Source: Actinomycetes bacterium
Lineage (GTDB): Bacteria > Actinomycetota > Actinomycetes > Propionibacteriales > Propionibacteriaceae
DNA length: 6,255 nt
Reading direction: 5' to 3'
Assembly: GCA_023442485.1 (NCBI GenBank)
Contig: JAEZZG010000056.1
Span: forward strand, 1-6,255
A program made the position numbers and the translations under genes. Below are positions 1-6,018 of this stretch, piece after piece (within the stretch, counting starts at the first letter, position 1; the number at the start of each line of letters is the position of its first letter). The notes beneath the pieces were generated by a model. It had not been told where the DNA came from. It did not search any database and saw nothing but the letters and a program-made list of their open reading frames with translations.

Positions 1-69
1 CCCGAATACCTCCCACAACACGGTCCCCAGACCAATACCAACAAGCCCCATCCTGGTCGGGCCGATCAT
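1..69 (-). CDS. possible 5' end of a downstream gene, cut by window edge
   Basis: Three bases after the dinG stop, an ATG (69-67) opens a frame that stays open to the window edge, giving 23 codons. The peptide begins MIGPTRMGLVGIGLGTVLWE and becomes hydrophobic and Gly/Leu/Val-rich from residue 7, as the first membrane segment of a small membrane protein might. An AGGAG sits at 74-70, but it directly abuts this ATG, which is too close for normal initiation. The second Met (ATG at 51-49) is 18 nt from it, which is too far. The start is therefore unsettled. The direction and tight spacing would make it the last visible gene of the miaA-dapF-hflX-dinG operon. Twenty-three codons are too few to name a family, and a chance open frame is possible. 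Confidence 0.35.
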   Translation of the reverse strand, partial: MIGPTRMGLVGIGLGTVLWEVFG

Positions 70-72
70 CTC

Positions 73-2094
73 CTAGGAGCAGGATTCATTCAAGCGGGTC
101 AGGGCTGCAACCACCTTCGCCTTATCGTCGGTGCGCCAAAATCTCGGCATGGAGTTGATCAACTTACTCCCATACCCCTTGGTAATCAGGCGCGGGTCCA
201 GAATCGCCACGACCCCTCTGTCGGAGGCGGTGCGGATCAGGCGTCCGGCTCCTTGGGCCAGCAACAATGCGGCATGGGGGACGTAGACTTCAAGAAAGCC
301 ACTGCCCCTACGCTTCCCCGGCTTCTTTTCAGCCGCCTCGGCTCGGGCTGCCACTACCGGATCATTCGGCCTAGGGAATGGAATCTTGTCGATGATGACT
401 AGTGAACATGATTGCCCAGGGACATCGACACCTTGCCATAGGGATAGGGTCCCGAATAGGCAACTGGAGGGTTCTTGGCGGAAACGTCGCGCCAAGTCCG
501 GCAGATTCCCTTCGCCTTGAGCAAGGATTTCGAGGCCGCCCAAATTCTCTCTGGCCCACTCAACCGCTTGCTTCAGATTACGCTGGGAGGCAAACAGCCC
601 TAAGGCCCTGCCGCCAGCGGCCTCGATGAGATCACCCATTTCTTCGAGTGCATTCTCTGACAGCCCCGATTGACCAGGCGCTGGCAGACGCGAGGATACA
701 TACAGGATTCCCTGGGCAGGATAGTCAAACGGCGACCCCACATCGATCGCAGCCCAGGAGCGCTCACTCGTTGCCGTCTTAGCCGGAGACGAAAGCTTTT
801 CACTCAACTCCAATCCGACTGCCATCGCAGCGTTGGTGAATGATCCGCCGAGGGTGAGGGTCGCAGACGTCATCACCGTTAACTGATCTTTCAGAATGGA
901 GTTGCGGAACAGTCCCGCAACCGACAACGGCGCCAGATAGATGGTGTGGCCGAGACTGTGATGCTCCTCCACCCAGATGACGTCATGGTCCGAGACGCGC
1001 AACGCCCTCGCAACTGCTTCGCGCACCTCTAATAGATCGGCGCGGAAGTTCACCAGATCCGGGTTATCTACCGAACTGCCTGACGTAGCCTTGTTAACCT
1101 CGGTAAACGCTTCACGCAAATGTTCGTCCAGGACGCTTAGATCCGCGATCAACGTCAAATCAGCGGCGGTGATCCGCTCCCCTGGCTCCATCTCTTTCAA
1201 GGTCTTATTCAGCGTCTGGCAGTCTTCGACAATCACCTTGACCAGATCTGAGGTAATCCACGCCCCCGCTCTTTGAACCGAGCGGATCAAGGATTTCGGC
1301 GTGATCGACTCTGTCGCAGCCGAGGTAAACCGAGAGACGATGTCATGGGCTTCGTCAAGGATCAGCACATCCGCGTCAGGCAATAGCGCAGTATCATGCA
1401 TCGCCTGGATCGCAACCAGGGCGTGATTGGTGATCACCAGGTCTGCCCGCTGAGCTTCTTCTCGCGCCCGTTCCGCAAAACATGTGTCACCGAAGGGGCA
1501 TTTCTTCGCTCCCAAACAACGGTTAGACGACACCGACACCTGGTCCCAGGCTCGTGGCGTATGTGGAGGAGCTAGATCTCGGTCTGCGATCGTATCCGAA
1601 TCCACACACTCTTGGACCCAGTCACGCAGTTTCCCCACTTCCAGGCCGAGTTCCGATATGGCCTCCGACCCAGACGACACCAGCTCTGCCTGGGGGTCGT
1701 CATGAATCGACTCGTTGACCTTCCACAAGCAGGCGTAGTTCGCCCGCCCTTTCAGCACTGCAGATATCTTTTCCTTGCCGGTAATTTGTTTCACCGCATC
1801 CGTTGCGATCGGAATGTCCTTCTCGGCAAGCTGATTCTGTAGCGCCAAAGTCGACGTGGATAGCACCACCTGTCTGTCATGGAGCAGGGCCGGAATCAAA
1901 TACCCTAATGATTTGCCCGTGCCGGTCCCAGCTTGAATCAAGGTGTGGGTGCCAGATCCCATCGCGTGCACAATCGCTTCGCACATGCTTTGCTGGCCAG
2001 GACGCGCAACGCCCCCGATCATCGAGGTTGCCACCCTAAGGGCGCCAAGAGCCTGCCCCACTGCGTCATCACTGACGCTGCCCGCATCAGTCAT
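73..2094 (-). CDS. dinG: DinG-type ATP-dependent DNA helicase, XPD-like with 4Fe-4S cluster
   Basis: This is a superfamily 2 helicase of the DinG/XPD group. The family unwinds DNA 5' to 3', including forks, D-loops and R-loops, and acts in DNA repair in the cytoplasm. Counting from the chosen ATG (2094) it has 673 aa, close to the usual length for actinobacterial DinG. Visible motifs are Walker A AGTGTGKS (residues 55-62), four candidate Fe-S ligand cysteines (122, 193, 199, 205), the DEAH box (247-250, DEAHD), TSATL (409-413) and motif VI QGAGRLIR (614-621). All key motifs are intact. The frame is open to an ATG at 2142, but that start would overlap hflX by 56 nt and adds 16 residues with no visible function and no Shine-Dalgarno. 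The ATG at 2094 overlaps the hflX stop by 8 nt and lacks a good Shine-Dalgarno of its own, so coupling to hflX translation is likely. I saw no actinobacterial LexA box (CGAAC-N4-GTTCG) near it. The stop is TAG. Confidence 0.93.
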   Translation of the reverse strand: MTDAGSVSDDAVGQALGALRVATSMIGGVARPGQQSMCEAIVHAMGSGTHTLIQAGTGTGKSLGYLIPALLHDRQVVLSTSTLALQNQLAEKDIPIATDAVKQITGKEKISAVLKGRANYACLWKVNESIHDDPQAELVSSGSEAISELGLEVGKLRDWVQECVDSDTIADRDLAPPHTPRAWDQVSVSSNRCLGAKKCPFGDTCFAERAREEAQRADLVITNHALVAIQAMHDTALLPDADVLILDEAHDIVSRFTSAATESITPKSLIRSVQRAGAWITSDLVKVIVEDCQTLNKTLKEMEPGERITAADLTLIADLSVLDEHLREAFTEVNKATSGSSVDNPDLVNFRADLLEVREAVARALRVSDHDVIWVEEHHSLGHTIYLAPLSVAGLFRNSILKDQLTVMTSATLTLGGSFTNAAMAVGLELSEKLSSPAKTATSERSWAAIDVGSPFDYPAQGILYVSSRLPAPGQSGLSENALEEMGDLIEAAGGRALGLFASQRNLKQAVEWARENLGGLEILAQGEGNLPDLARRFRQEPSSCLFGTLSLWQGVDVPGQSCSLVIIDKIPFPRPNDPVVAARAEAAEKKPGKRRGSGFLEVYVPHAALLLAQGAGRLIRTASDRGVVAILDPRLITKGYGSKLINSMPRFWRTDDKAKVVAALTRLNESCS

Positions 2095-3607
2095 GGTCGA
2101 CTCGGTAATCTGCCAGTTCCCCCGCCAGGGCCGCATCAACATCGGCGGCGATCAGAGTCCCGTCGGCCACATGTTCTTGCCGATGAATCTCTCCGAACTT
2201 ATGGACCCGGTCCACCATGTCCATCCGCGACCACGGAATCAGGGCTTCGATTGCGATTGTTGGACGTGGCAGCCTCAATTCGATGGCGGCTTTCAGCTCA
2301 TCAATTCCTGAGCCGGTCAGCGCCGAACAAAAGACGGCATCAGGGTAACGTCCGCGCAAACTGATCAAGGCATCCGAAGCAGCGAGGTCGATCTTGTTGA
2401 GAACCATCAGCTCGGGGATATCACCGGCACCGATGCCGTCAAGGACAGCATGGACGGCGTCAATCTGGCCGAAGGGATCAGGATCAGAGGCGTCTACCAC
2501 ATGAACTAACAGATCGGCCTGCGAGGTTTCTTCCAAGGTAGAACGAAACGCCTCTACCAGTTCGTGCGGAAGGTGGCGGATGAAACCGACCGTATCAGTG
2601 AGGGTATAGACACGTCCAGATGGGGTTTCACACCGTCTGACCGTCGGGTCCAAGGTTGCGAATAAGGCGTTCTCCACCAACACCCCAGCACTGGTGAGCC
2701 GGTTCAAAAGACTTGACTTTCCGGCATTGGTGTAGCCGACGAGTGCAGCGGACGCGATCCCGTGACGCCGCCGATCTTGCCTGCCGACTTGCCGAGTAGC
2801 ATCAAGGTCACGCAACTGGCGGCGAAGTAAGGCCAGGCGGGAACCGATCCGTCGTCGATCTGTCTCAATTTTGGTCTCACCCGGGCCACGGCCACCGATA
2901 CCGACACCGCCTGCGGCTCGCCCACCGACCTGGCGAGACAAAGATGATCCCCAACCACGCAGTCTCTGCTTCATGTAGTTGAGCTGGGCCAGTTCGACCT
3001 GTAATTTGCCTGCTGCAGTCTTGGCGTGTTGGGCGAAAATATCAAGAATCAAGGCGGTGCGATCAACCACCTTCACCCCAACTCGGTCTTCGAGGTTGCG
3101 CAACTGGGCGGCAGTCAACTCTCCGTCACAAATCACGGTGTCGGCGCCAGAGCTAACCACCTCATCCTTGAGTTCTACCACCTTGCCGGAGCCGATATAG
3201 GTAGCAGGATCGGGACTATGGCGACGCTGGATGAGACCAGAGATCACTTGCGATCCGGCAGTCTCAGCCAACATCTTCAATTCGGCCATCGCATTCTCGG
3301 CGTCGGCTGCGCTCCCAGAAATCCAGACGCAAACCAACACGACGCGTTCGAGCCTCAACTGACGATATTCAACCTCGGTGATATCGGTCAGATCAGTCGA
3401 CATCCCCGCGACGCGAGTGAGCGCGTGGCGTTCTTCGAGCTCGATCTGGTCTCCGTCGTAATCGCGGTCATATTCGCGACTCGCCGCACGTCCATAATCA
3501 CGAGCAGATGATTCCCCTAATCTGCTGACTCGTGACTTGGCACGCTGATCCATGTCGGCTTCCCAAGAGTCCTCGGCGTCATCCCAGTTATCGGGTCGAT
3601 TAGTCAT
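2087..3607 (-). CDS. hflX: GTPase HflX, ribosome-associated
   Basis: This 506-aa protein belongs to the HflX family of the Obg/TRAFAC GTPases. Family members bind the 50S subunit or 70S ribosome and split stalled ribosomes during stress. In order it has a charged extension (about 1-75), the HflX N-terminal domain (about 80-235), the signature around GRGPGETKIETDRRR (239-253), and the G domain. The G domain shows G1 GYTNAGKS (291-298), G2 around FATLDPT (316-322), G3 DTVGF (338-342), G4 NKID (404-407) and G5 SAL (428-430). All nucleotide-binding motifs are intact. The ATG at 3607 is the first possible start because an in-frame TGA directly precedes it (3610-3608). A purine-rich AGAGAGAGAA (3620-3611) serves as a modest ribosome-binding site. 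The gene lies 60 nt after dapF and its stop overlaps the dinG start. The hydrophilic Asp/Arg/Tyr-rich N-terminus is longer than in E. coli HflX, and such extensions are common in actinobacteria. Confidence 0.95.
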   Translation of the reverse strand: MTNRPDNWDDAEDSWEADMDQRAKSRVSRLGESSARDYGRAASREYDRDYDGDQIELEERHALTRVAGMSTDLTDITEVEYRQLRLERVVLVCVWISGSAADAENAMAELKMLAETAGSQVISGLIQRRHSPDPATYIGSGKVVELKDEVVSSGADTVICDGELTAAQLRNLEDRVGVKVVDRTALILDIFAQHAKTAAGKLQVELAQLNYMKQRLRGWGSSLSRQVGGRAAGGVGIGGRGPGETKIETDRRRIGSRLALLRRQLRDLDATRQVGRQDRRRHGIASAALVGYTNAGKSSLLNRLTSAGVLVENALFATLDPTVRRCETPSGRVYTLTDTVGFIRHLPHELVEAFRSTLEETSQADLLVHVVDASDPDPFGQIDAVHAVLDGIGAGDIPELMVLNKIDLAASDALISLRGRYPDAVFCSALTGSGIDELKAAIELRLPRPTIAIEALIPWSRMDMVDRVHKFGEIHRQEHVADGTLIAADVDAALAGELADYRVDHD

Positions 3608-3667
3608 TCATTCTCTCTCTGCTACCGGTGTTCTTCTGAGAACCGGGCCCCAATGCACCGCAGCCTT

Positions 3668-4498
3668 TCACAGATAGTCGGGGATAGCGATACTACATTC
3701 CCCATTGATAATAGCCTCTCCGGTGAGGGTGATCTCGCCCGATAACCCCACCTCAAGGACCCCACCGCGAACGTCAACAGCGATCGAGCCGTCCGTCAAC
3801 CCCATCCTGGCAGCGTGGCTTGTGGCAGCAGCGACCACCCCGGTCCCACAAGACATGGTCTCGCCAACGCCACGTTCATAGACGCGCATCTTCAAATGTC
3901 GCTCACCCAAGATCTCAACAAATTCGATATTGGTCCCGTGCGGAAATACCCGCCCTGGATTCCATGTCGGAGCAACGGTCAAATCCAGCGACTCAATATC
4001 GTCGTCAAAATCGAGAAAGACGACGGCGTGCGGATTGCCAACGTTTACTCGATCCGCAGGCCATCTGCGATCCGACAGTGAAACGGTCAGCTCCGGGTAA
4101 TCAATCTTGACTTCCCCCATCGACACCGAGATGCGTCCGTCACCCAAAGGAGTGGCAGTACGCAATCCTGCTCGGGTGGCCACCTCCACTTCGGCTGGGG
4201 CAATCAGGCCTTGAGAAATAAGGAACTGGACGAATACTCGCAATCCATTGCCGCACATCTCAGCGATCGAGCCGTCGGCATTGCGGTAATCCATGAACCA
4301 CAGAGATGGGTCACCAGTCCATTCAGGAATCAACTCAGCTTTCACCGCACGCAGCACACCGTCACCACCTAGTCCTGCCCGCCGATCACAAAGATATTGG
4401 ACGACGTCAGGGGTGAGATCTAACATGCCCTCTCGATCTTTGAGGATCACGAAATCATTGAGGGTTCCGTTGCCCTTGTAGGCAATCCAATTCCGCAT
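3668..4498 (-). CDS. dapF: diaminopimelate epimerase
   Basis: DapF interconverts LL- and meso-diaminopimelate without a cofactor, using a two-cysteine acid/base mechanism. It supplies meso-DAP for lysine synthesis and, where used, for peptidoglycan. At 276 aa the protein has the normal family length. The two catalytic cysteines are present in their signatures: Cys82 in MCGNGLR (81-87) and Cys217 in SCGTG (216-220). Other family landmarks are the N-terminal KGNGTLNDFV (8-17), GGDG (44-47), GNPHAV (154-159) and the ERGVGET segment (208-214) just before the second cysteine. The ATG at 4498 places the conserved N-terminal strand directly after the start. The upstream ribosome-binding site is weak (TTTAGG, 4 nt before the ATG). 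The gene starts 31 nt after the miaA stop with no terminator between them, so co-transcription is likely. There are no signs of decay. Confidence 0.96.
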   Translation of the reverse strand: MRNWIAYKGNGTLNDFVILKDREGMLDLTPDVVQYLCDRRAGLGGDGVLRAVKAELIPEWTGDPSLWFMDYRNADGSIAEMCGNGLRVFVQFLISQGLIAPAEVEVATRAGLRTATPLGDGRISVSMGEVKIDYPELTVSLSDRRWPADRVNVGNPHAVVFLDFDDDIESLDLTVAPTWNPGRVFPHGTNIEFVEILGERHLKMRVYERGVGETMSCGTGVVAAATSHAARMGLTDGSIAVDVRGGVLEVGLSGEITLTGEAIINGECSIAIPDYL

Positions 4499-4529
4499 AC
4501 GCCTAAAGTCTCACGTTCGGCACCCAGAT

Positions 4530-5501
4530 TCAAACACTGAGCGAATCAGTCGGCACCCCACTGGCAAGTGCAGTTCCAGCGAACACCTGGGAGATAATCG
4601 CGTCTACATTGCCCGAATCCCCTGCCGGTAACTGGGTAATCCGGTGGTCGCGTTTGAACCACATCAATTGTTTGCGTGAAAACTTCCGAGTCCCGACGAT
4701 GGTTGCCTCTTTTGCCTCATCCTCGCTGATATCGCCGTGCAAGAATTCCAAGACCTGACGGTACCCAAGTCCGCGTGAGGCAGTGAGCCCATTCTCTAGA
4801 CCCTGTTTTGCCAGACGCCTCACCTCATCGACTAGTCCTTGTGCCCACATGGCCTCGACACGCGCGGCGATGCGTTGATCCATCGTCTCTCGGTCCAGAC
4901 TGAGCCCGAACTGGTGGACGTTATCGAGTGCATACTCCCACTTAGGCAGGGTCGCGGTGAAAGACCCGGTGAGTTCGACGACTTCGAGAGCGCGAACGAT
5001 ACGACGGCCATTGCCAGGCTCGATATGGGCTGCAGCCTCGGGCGAAACCTCTTTGAGTACCTGGTAGAGGGCATGGGGGCCGATCCGGTCACATTCTGCC
5101 TGCCATCTGGCTCTCACGTCAGGGTCGGTACCGGGGAACTCAAAATGGTCGATGATGGCCCGGATGTAGAGGGCTGAGCCGCCTACCAGGATGGGGACGA
5201 CCCCACGACAGCGGCAATCAGCGATAGCGGCTCGGGCGAGGGTCTGGAATTCTGCGACTCCTGCCGTTTCGGTGACGTCCTTGATGTCGACGAGATGGTG
5301 GCGGATCTGCGCACGTTCACTCGCGGTGGGTTTGGCTGTACCAATGTCCATTCCTCGATACACGAGCATGGAGTCGGCGTTGATGATTTCTGCGGGGCGA
5401 GAGTCTCGGATCAGTTTCGCCCCGACGTCGATGGCAAGGGAGGATTTTCCACTGGCGGTGGGTCCGACGATGACGATCAGGGGCTGAATCACAGTGCCCA
5501 T
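4530..5501 (-). CDS. miaA: tRNA dimethylallyltransferase (isopentenyl transferase)
   Basis: MiaA transfers a dimethylallyl group from DMAPP to N6 of adenosine 37 in tRNAs that read UNN codons. This is the first step of ms2i6A formation, upstream of MiaB. From the ATG at 5501 the protein has 323 aa, within the usual 300-320 range. It shows the P-loop GPTASGKS (13-20), the substrate segment DSMLVYRGMDIGTAKP (43-58), HHLVDI (68-73), GGSALYIRA (107-115), and the family C-terminal signature TRKFSRKQLMWFKRD (271-285). The reading frame stays open upstream to 5849, but those extra 116 codons run antisense through the small plus-strand gene and resemble nothing in MiaA. In known MiaA proteins the P-loop lies a few residues from the N-terminus, which supports 5501. 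The GTG at 5492 is a possible alternative. No strong Shine-Dalgarno precedes the ATG. It is the first gene of the operon; miaB is not in this window. Confidence 0.95.
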   Translation of the reverse strand: MGTVIQPLIVIVGPTASGKSSLAIDVGAKLIRDSRPAEIINADSMLVYRGMDIGTAKPTASERAQIRHHLVDIKDVTETAGVAEFQTLARAAIADCRCRGVVPILVGGSALYIRAIIDHFEFPGTDPDVRARWQAECDRIGPHALYQVLKEVSPEAAAHIEPGNGRRIVRALEVVELTGSFTATLPKWEYALDNVHQFGLSLDRETMDQRIAARVEAMWAQGLVDEVRRLAKQGLENGLTASRGLGYRQVLEFLHGDISEDEAKEATIVGTRKFSRKQLMWFKRDHRITQLPAGDSGNVDAIISQVFAGTALASGVPTDSLSV

Positions 5502-5518
5502 TGTGCCCGAAAGGATGT

Positions 5519-5530
5519 ATTCAGCTGAAT
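5519..5530. repeat. perfect 12-bp palindrome between the divergent genes
   Basis: ATTCAGCTGAAT reads identically on both strands. It lies 18 bp upstream of the miaA ATG, downstream of the candidate miaA promoter and outside coding sequence. The position suits a repressor operator or roadblock site. With no loop, it would make a poor RNA hairpin. A half-copy, TATTCAG, recurs at 5561-5567 next to both candidate -10 elements. No regulator can be named, and chance occurrence is possible. Confidence 0.4.
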
Positions 5531-5545
5531 TGGCTGGGATGGGGA

Positions 5546-5573
5546 TTCGATCTGCCAACATATTCAGTAGGCT
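5546..5573 (+). promoter_or_regulatory. candidate promoter for the small plus-strand gene
   Basis: TAGGCT (5568-5573) fits the TANNNT form common in actinobacterial -10 elements. A weak -35-like TTCGAT (5546-5551) lies 16 nt upstream. The start of transcription would be near 5580, with a leader of about 28 nt. The element overlaps the divergent miaA promoter, so the two directions could interfere with each other. The assignment rests on position and a short match only. Confidence 0.35.
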
Positions 5574-5586
5574 ATGACTGTCACAA
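5557..5586 (-). promoter_or_regulatory. candidate promoter for the miaA-dapF-hflX-dinG operon
   Basis: On the minus strand a TTGTGA (5586-5581) is separated by 18 nt from TATGTT (5562-5557). Each matches 4 of 6 positions of the housekeeping -35 and -10 consensus. Transcription would begin near 5550 and give a leader of about 50 nt before the miaA ATG, containing the palindrome at 5519-5530. It lies in the only sizeable gap upstream of the operon. This is a by-eye match with no experimental support. Confidence 0.4.
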
Positions 5587-5597
5587 CTCCAGACCCG

Positions 5598-5603
5598 AAG
5601 GAG
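5598..5603 (+). promoter_or_regulatory. Shine-Dalgarno of the small gene (AAGGAG)
   Basis: AAGGAG lies 4 nt before the ATG at 5608. It is the strongest ribosome-binding site in the window and fixes the start of the small gene. The next in-frame ATG (5617) would be 13 nt away, which is less suitable. Confidence 0.75.
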
Positions 5604-5607
5604 CATC

Positions 5608-5934
5608 ATGAGTTTGATGGATACGTTGAAGAACCTTGGAGAAACCGCGAAGAAGGCCCTCACCAAGGCTGCCGAAACGGGCAAGACCATTGCCGGTGAG
5701 GTTGCGGACAAGACCAAAGACCTCAGCAACAAGGTCATGGATAAGGCTGAATCTACCAAGTGCTGCCGCAAGGGAGCTGGGGAAACCGCTGAGGTCAAGA
5801 TTTCTGAGGCTGCTGACGCGGTGAAAGAAGAAGCGAAGAAGTGCTGCAAGCCCCACCCGACCGATCACCTCGCCAAAGAAGACGCTGACCGCGTGGTCAC
5901 CCCGAAGCCGCTAGGTGAAGCCGACCCACAGTAG
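5608..5934 (+). CDS. small Lys/Ala/Glu-rich LEA-like protein with two Cys-Cys pairs, unknown function
   Basis: This 108-aa protein of unrecognised family has no signal peptide or membrane segment, so it is probably cytoplasmic. Residues 1-50 and 58-80 are rich in Lys, Ala, Glu, Thr and Asp, with a helix-forming, amphipathic spacing. Runs such as KKALTKAAETGKTIAGEVAD resemble LEA-type or YtxH/CsbD-like stress proteins, though this is only a resemblance in composition. Two Cys-Cys pairs, each flanked by lysines (52-53 in KCCRK, 79-80 in KCCKP), are the odd feature. His83 and His87 follow the second pair. The Pro-containing tail (about 81-108) looks disordered. Metal binding, redox behaviour or disulfide linkage are possible roles, none demonstrated. 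Reality of the gene is supported by a strong AAGGAG, lysine codons almost all AAG, and a terminator about 50 nt after the TAG. It is monocistronic and divergent from miaA. Confidence 0.82.
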   Translation: MSLMDTLKNLGETAKKALTKAAETGKTIAGEVADKTKDLSNKVMDKAESTKCCRKGAGETAEVKISEAADAVKEEAKKCCKPHPTDHLAKEDADRVVTPKPLGEADPQ

Positions 5935-5981
5935 TCACCGGTTTAGGGGGAATCCCACACTACCTCAACACTAAGGTCGCC

Positions 5982-6018
5982 GACCCCGCCTGCTGTCACA
6001 GGTGGGGTCTCCGTTTTT
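5982..6018 (+). terminator. rho-independent terminator of the small gene
   Basis: GACCCCGCC (5982-5990) pairs with GGTGGGGTC (6001-6009), giving a 9-bp stem with one G-T wobble. A further TG/CA step extends it to 11 bp around the 6-nt loop CTGTCA. TCCG and then five T residues (6014-6018) follow. It lies 47 nt after the stop codon on the correct strand. The left side of the stem has no T-run on the minus strand, so it looks unidirectional. Confidence 0.88.

Noticed and set aside
2095..2142. Longer dinG start at the ATG 2142
   Set aside because: It adds 16 residues with no visible function, overlaps hflX by 56 nt and has no Shine-Dalgarno. The ATG at 2094 gives a natural stop/start overlap.
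1933..2364. 143-codon plus-strand open frame across the dinG/hflX junction
   Set aside because: It lies wholly antisense to two well-supported genes, and its Pro/Arg/His-rich peptide is typical of a shadow frame.
3026..3511. 161-codon plus-strand open frame opposite hflX
   Set aside because: It is a shadow of the hflX coding frame, and its peptide has no recognisable domain.
3630..3643. GTTCT-N4-AGAAC as a possible LexA/SOS box
   Set aside because: The half-sites are in the reverse order of the actinobacterial GAAC-N4-GTTC box, so it is better treated as part of a hairpin.
5543..5553. GGATTCGATCT, resembling a tRNA T-arm
   Set aside because: No acceptor, D or anticodon arm can be drawn around it, so it is a chance match in the intergenic region.
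5502..5849. 116-codon upstream extension of the miaA frame
   Set aside because: It runs antisense through most of the well-supported small gene, bears no MiaA features, and would put the P-loop at residue 129 instead of near the N-terminus.
5581..5868. 95-codon minus-strand frame opposite the small gene
   Set aside because: It is antisense to a gene with a strong ribosome-binding site and a terminator, and the peptide looks like a shadow translation.
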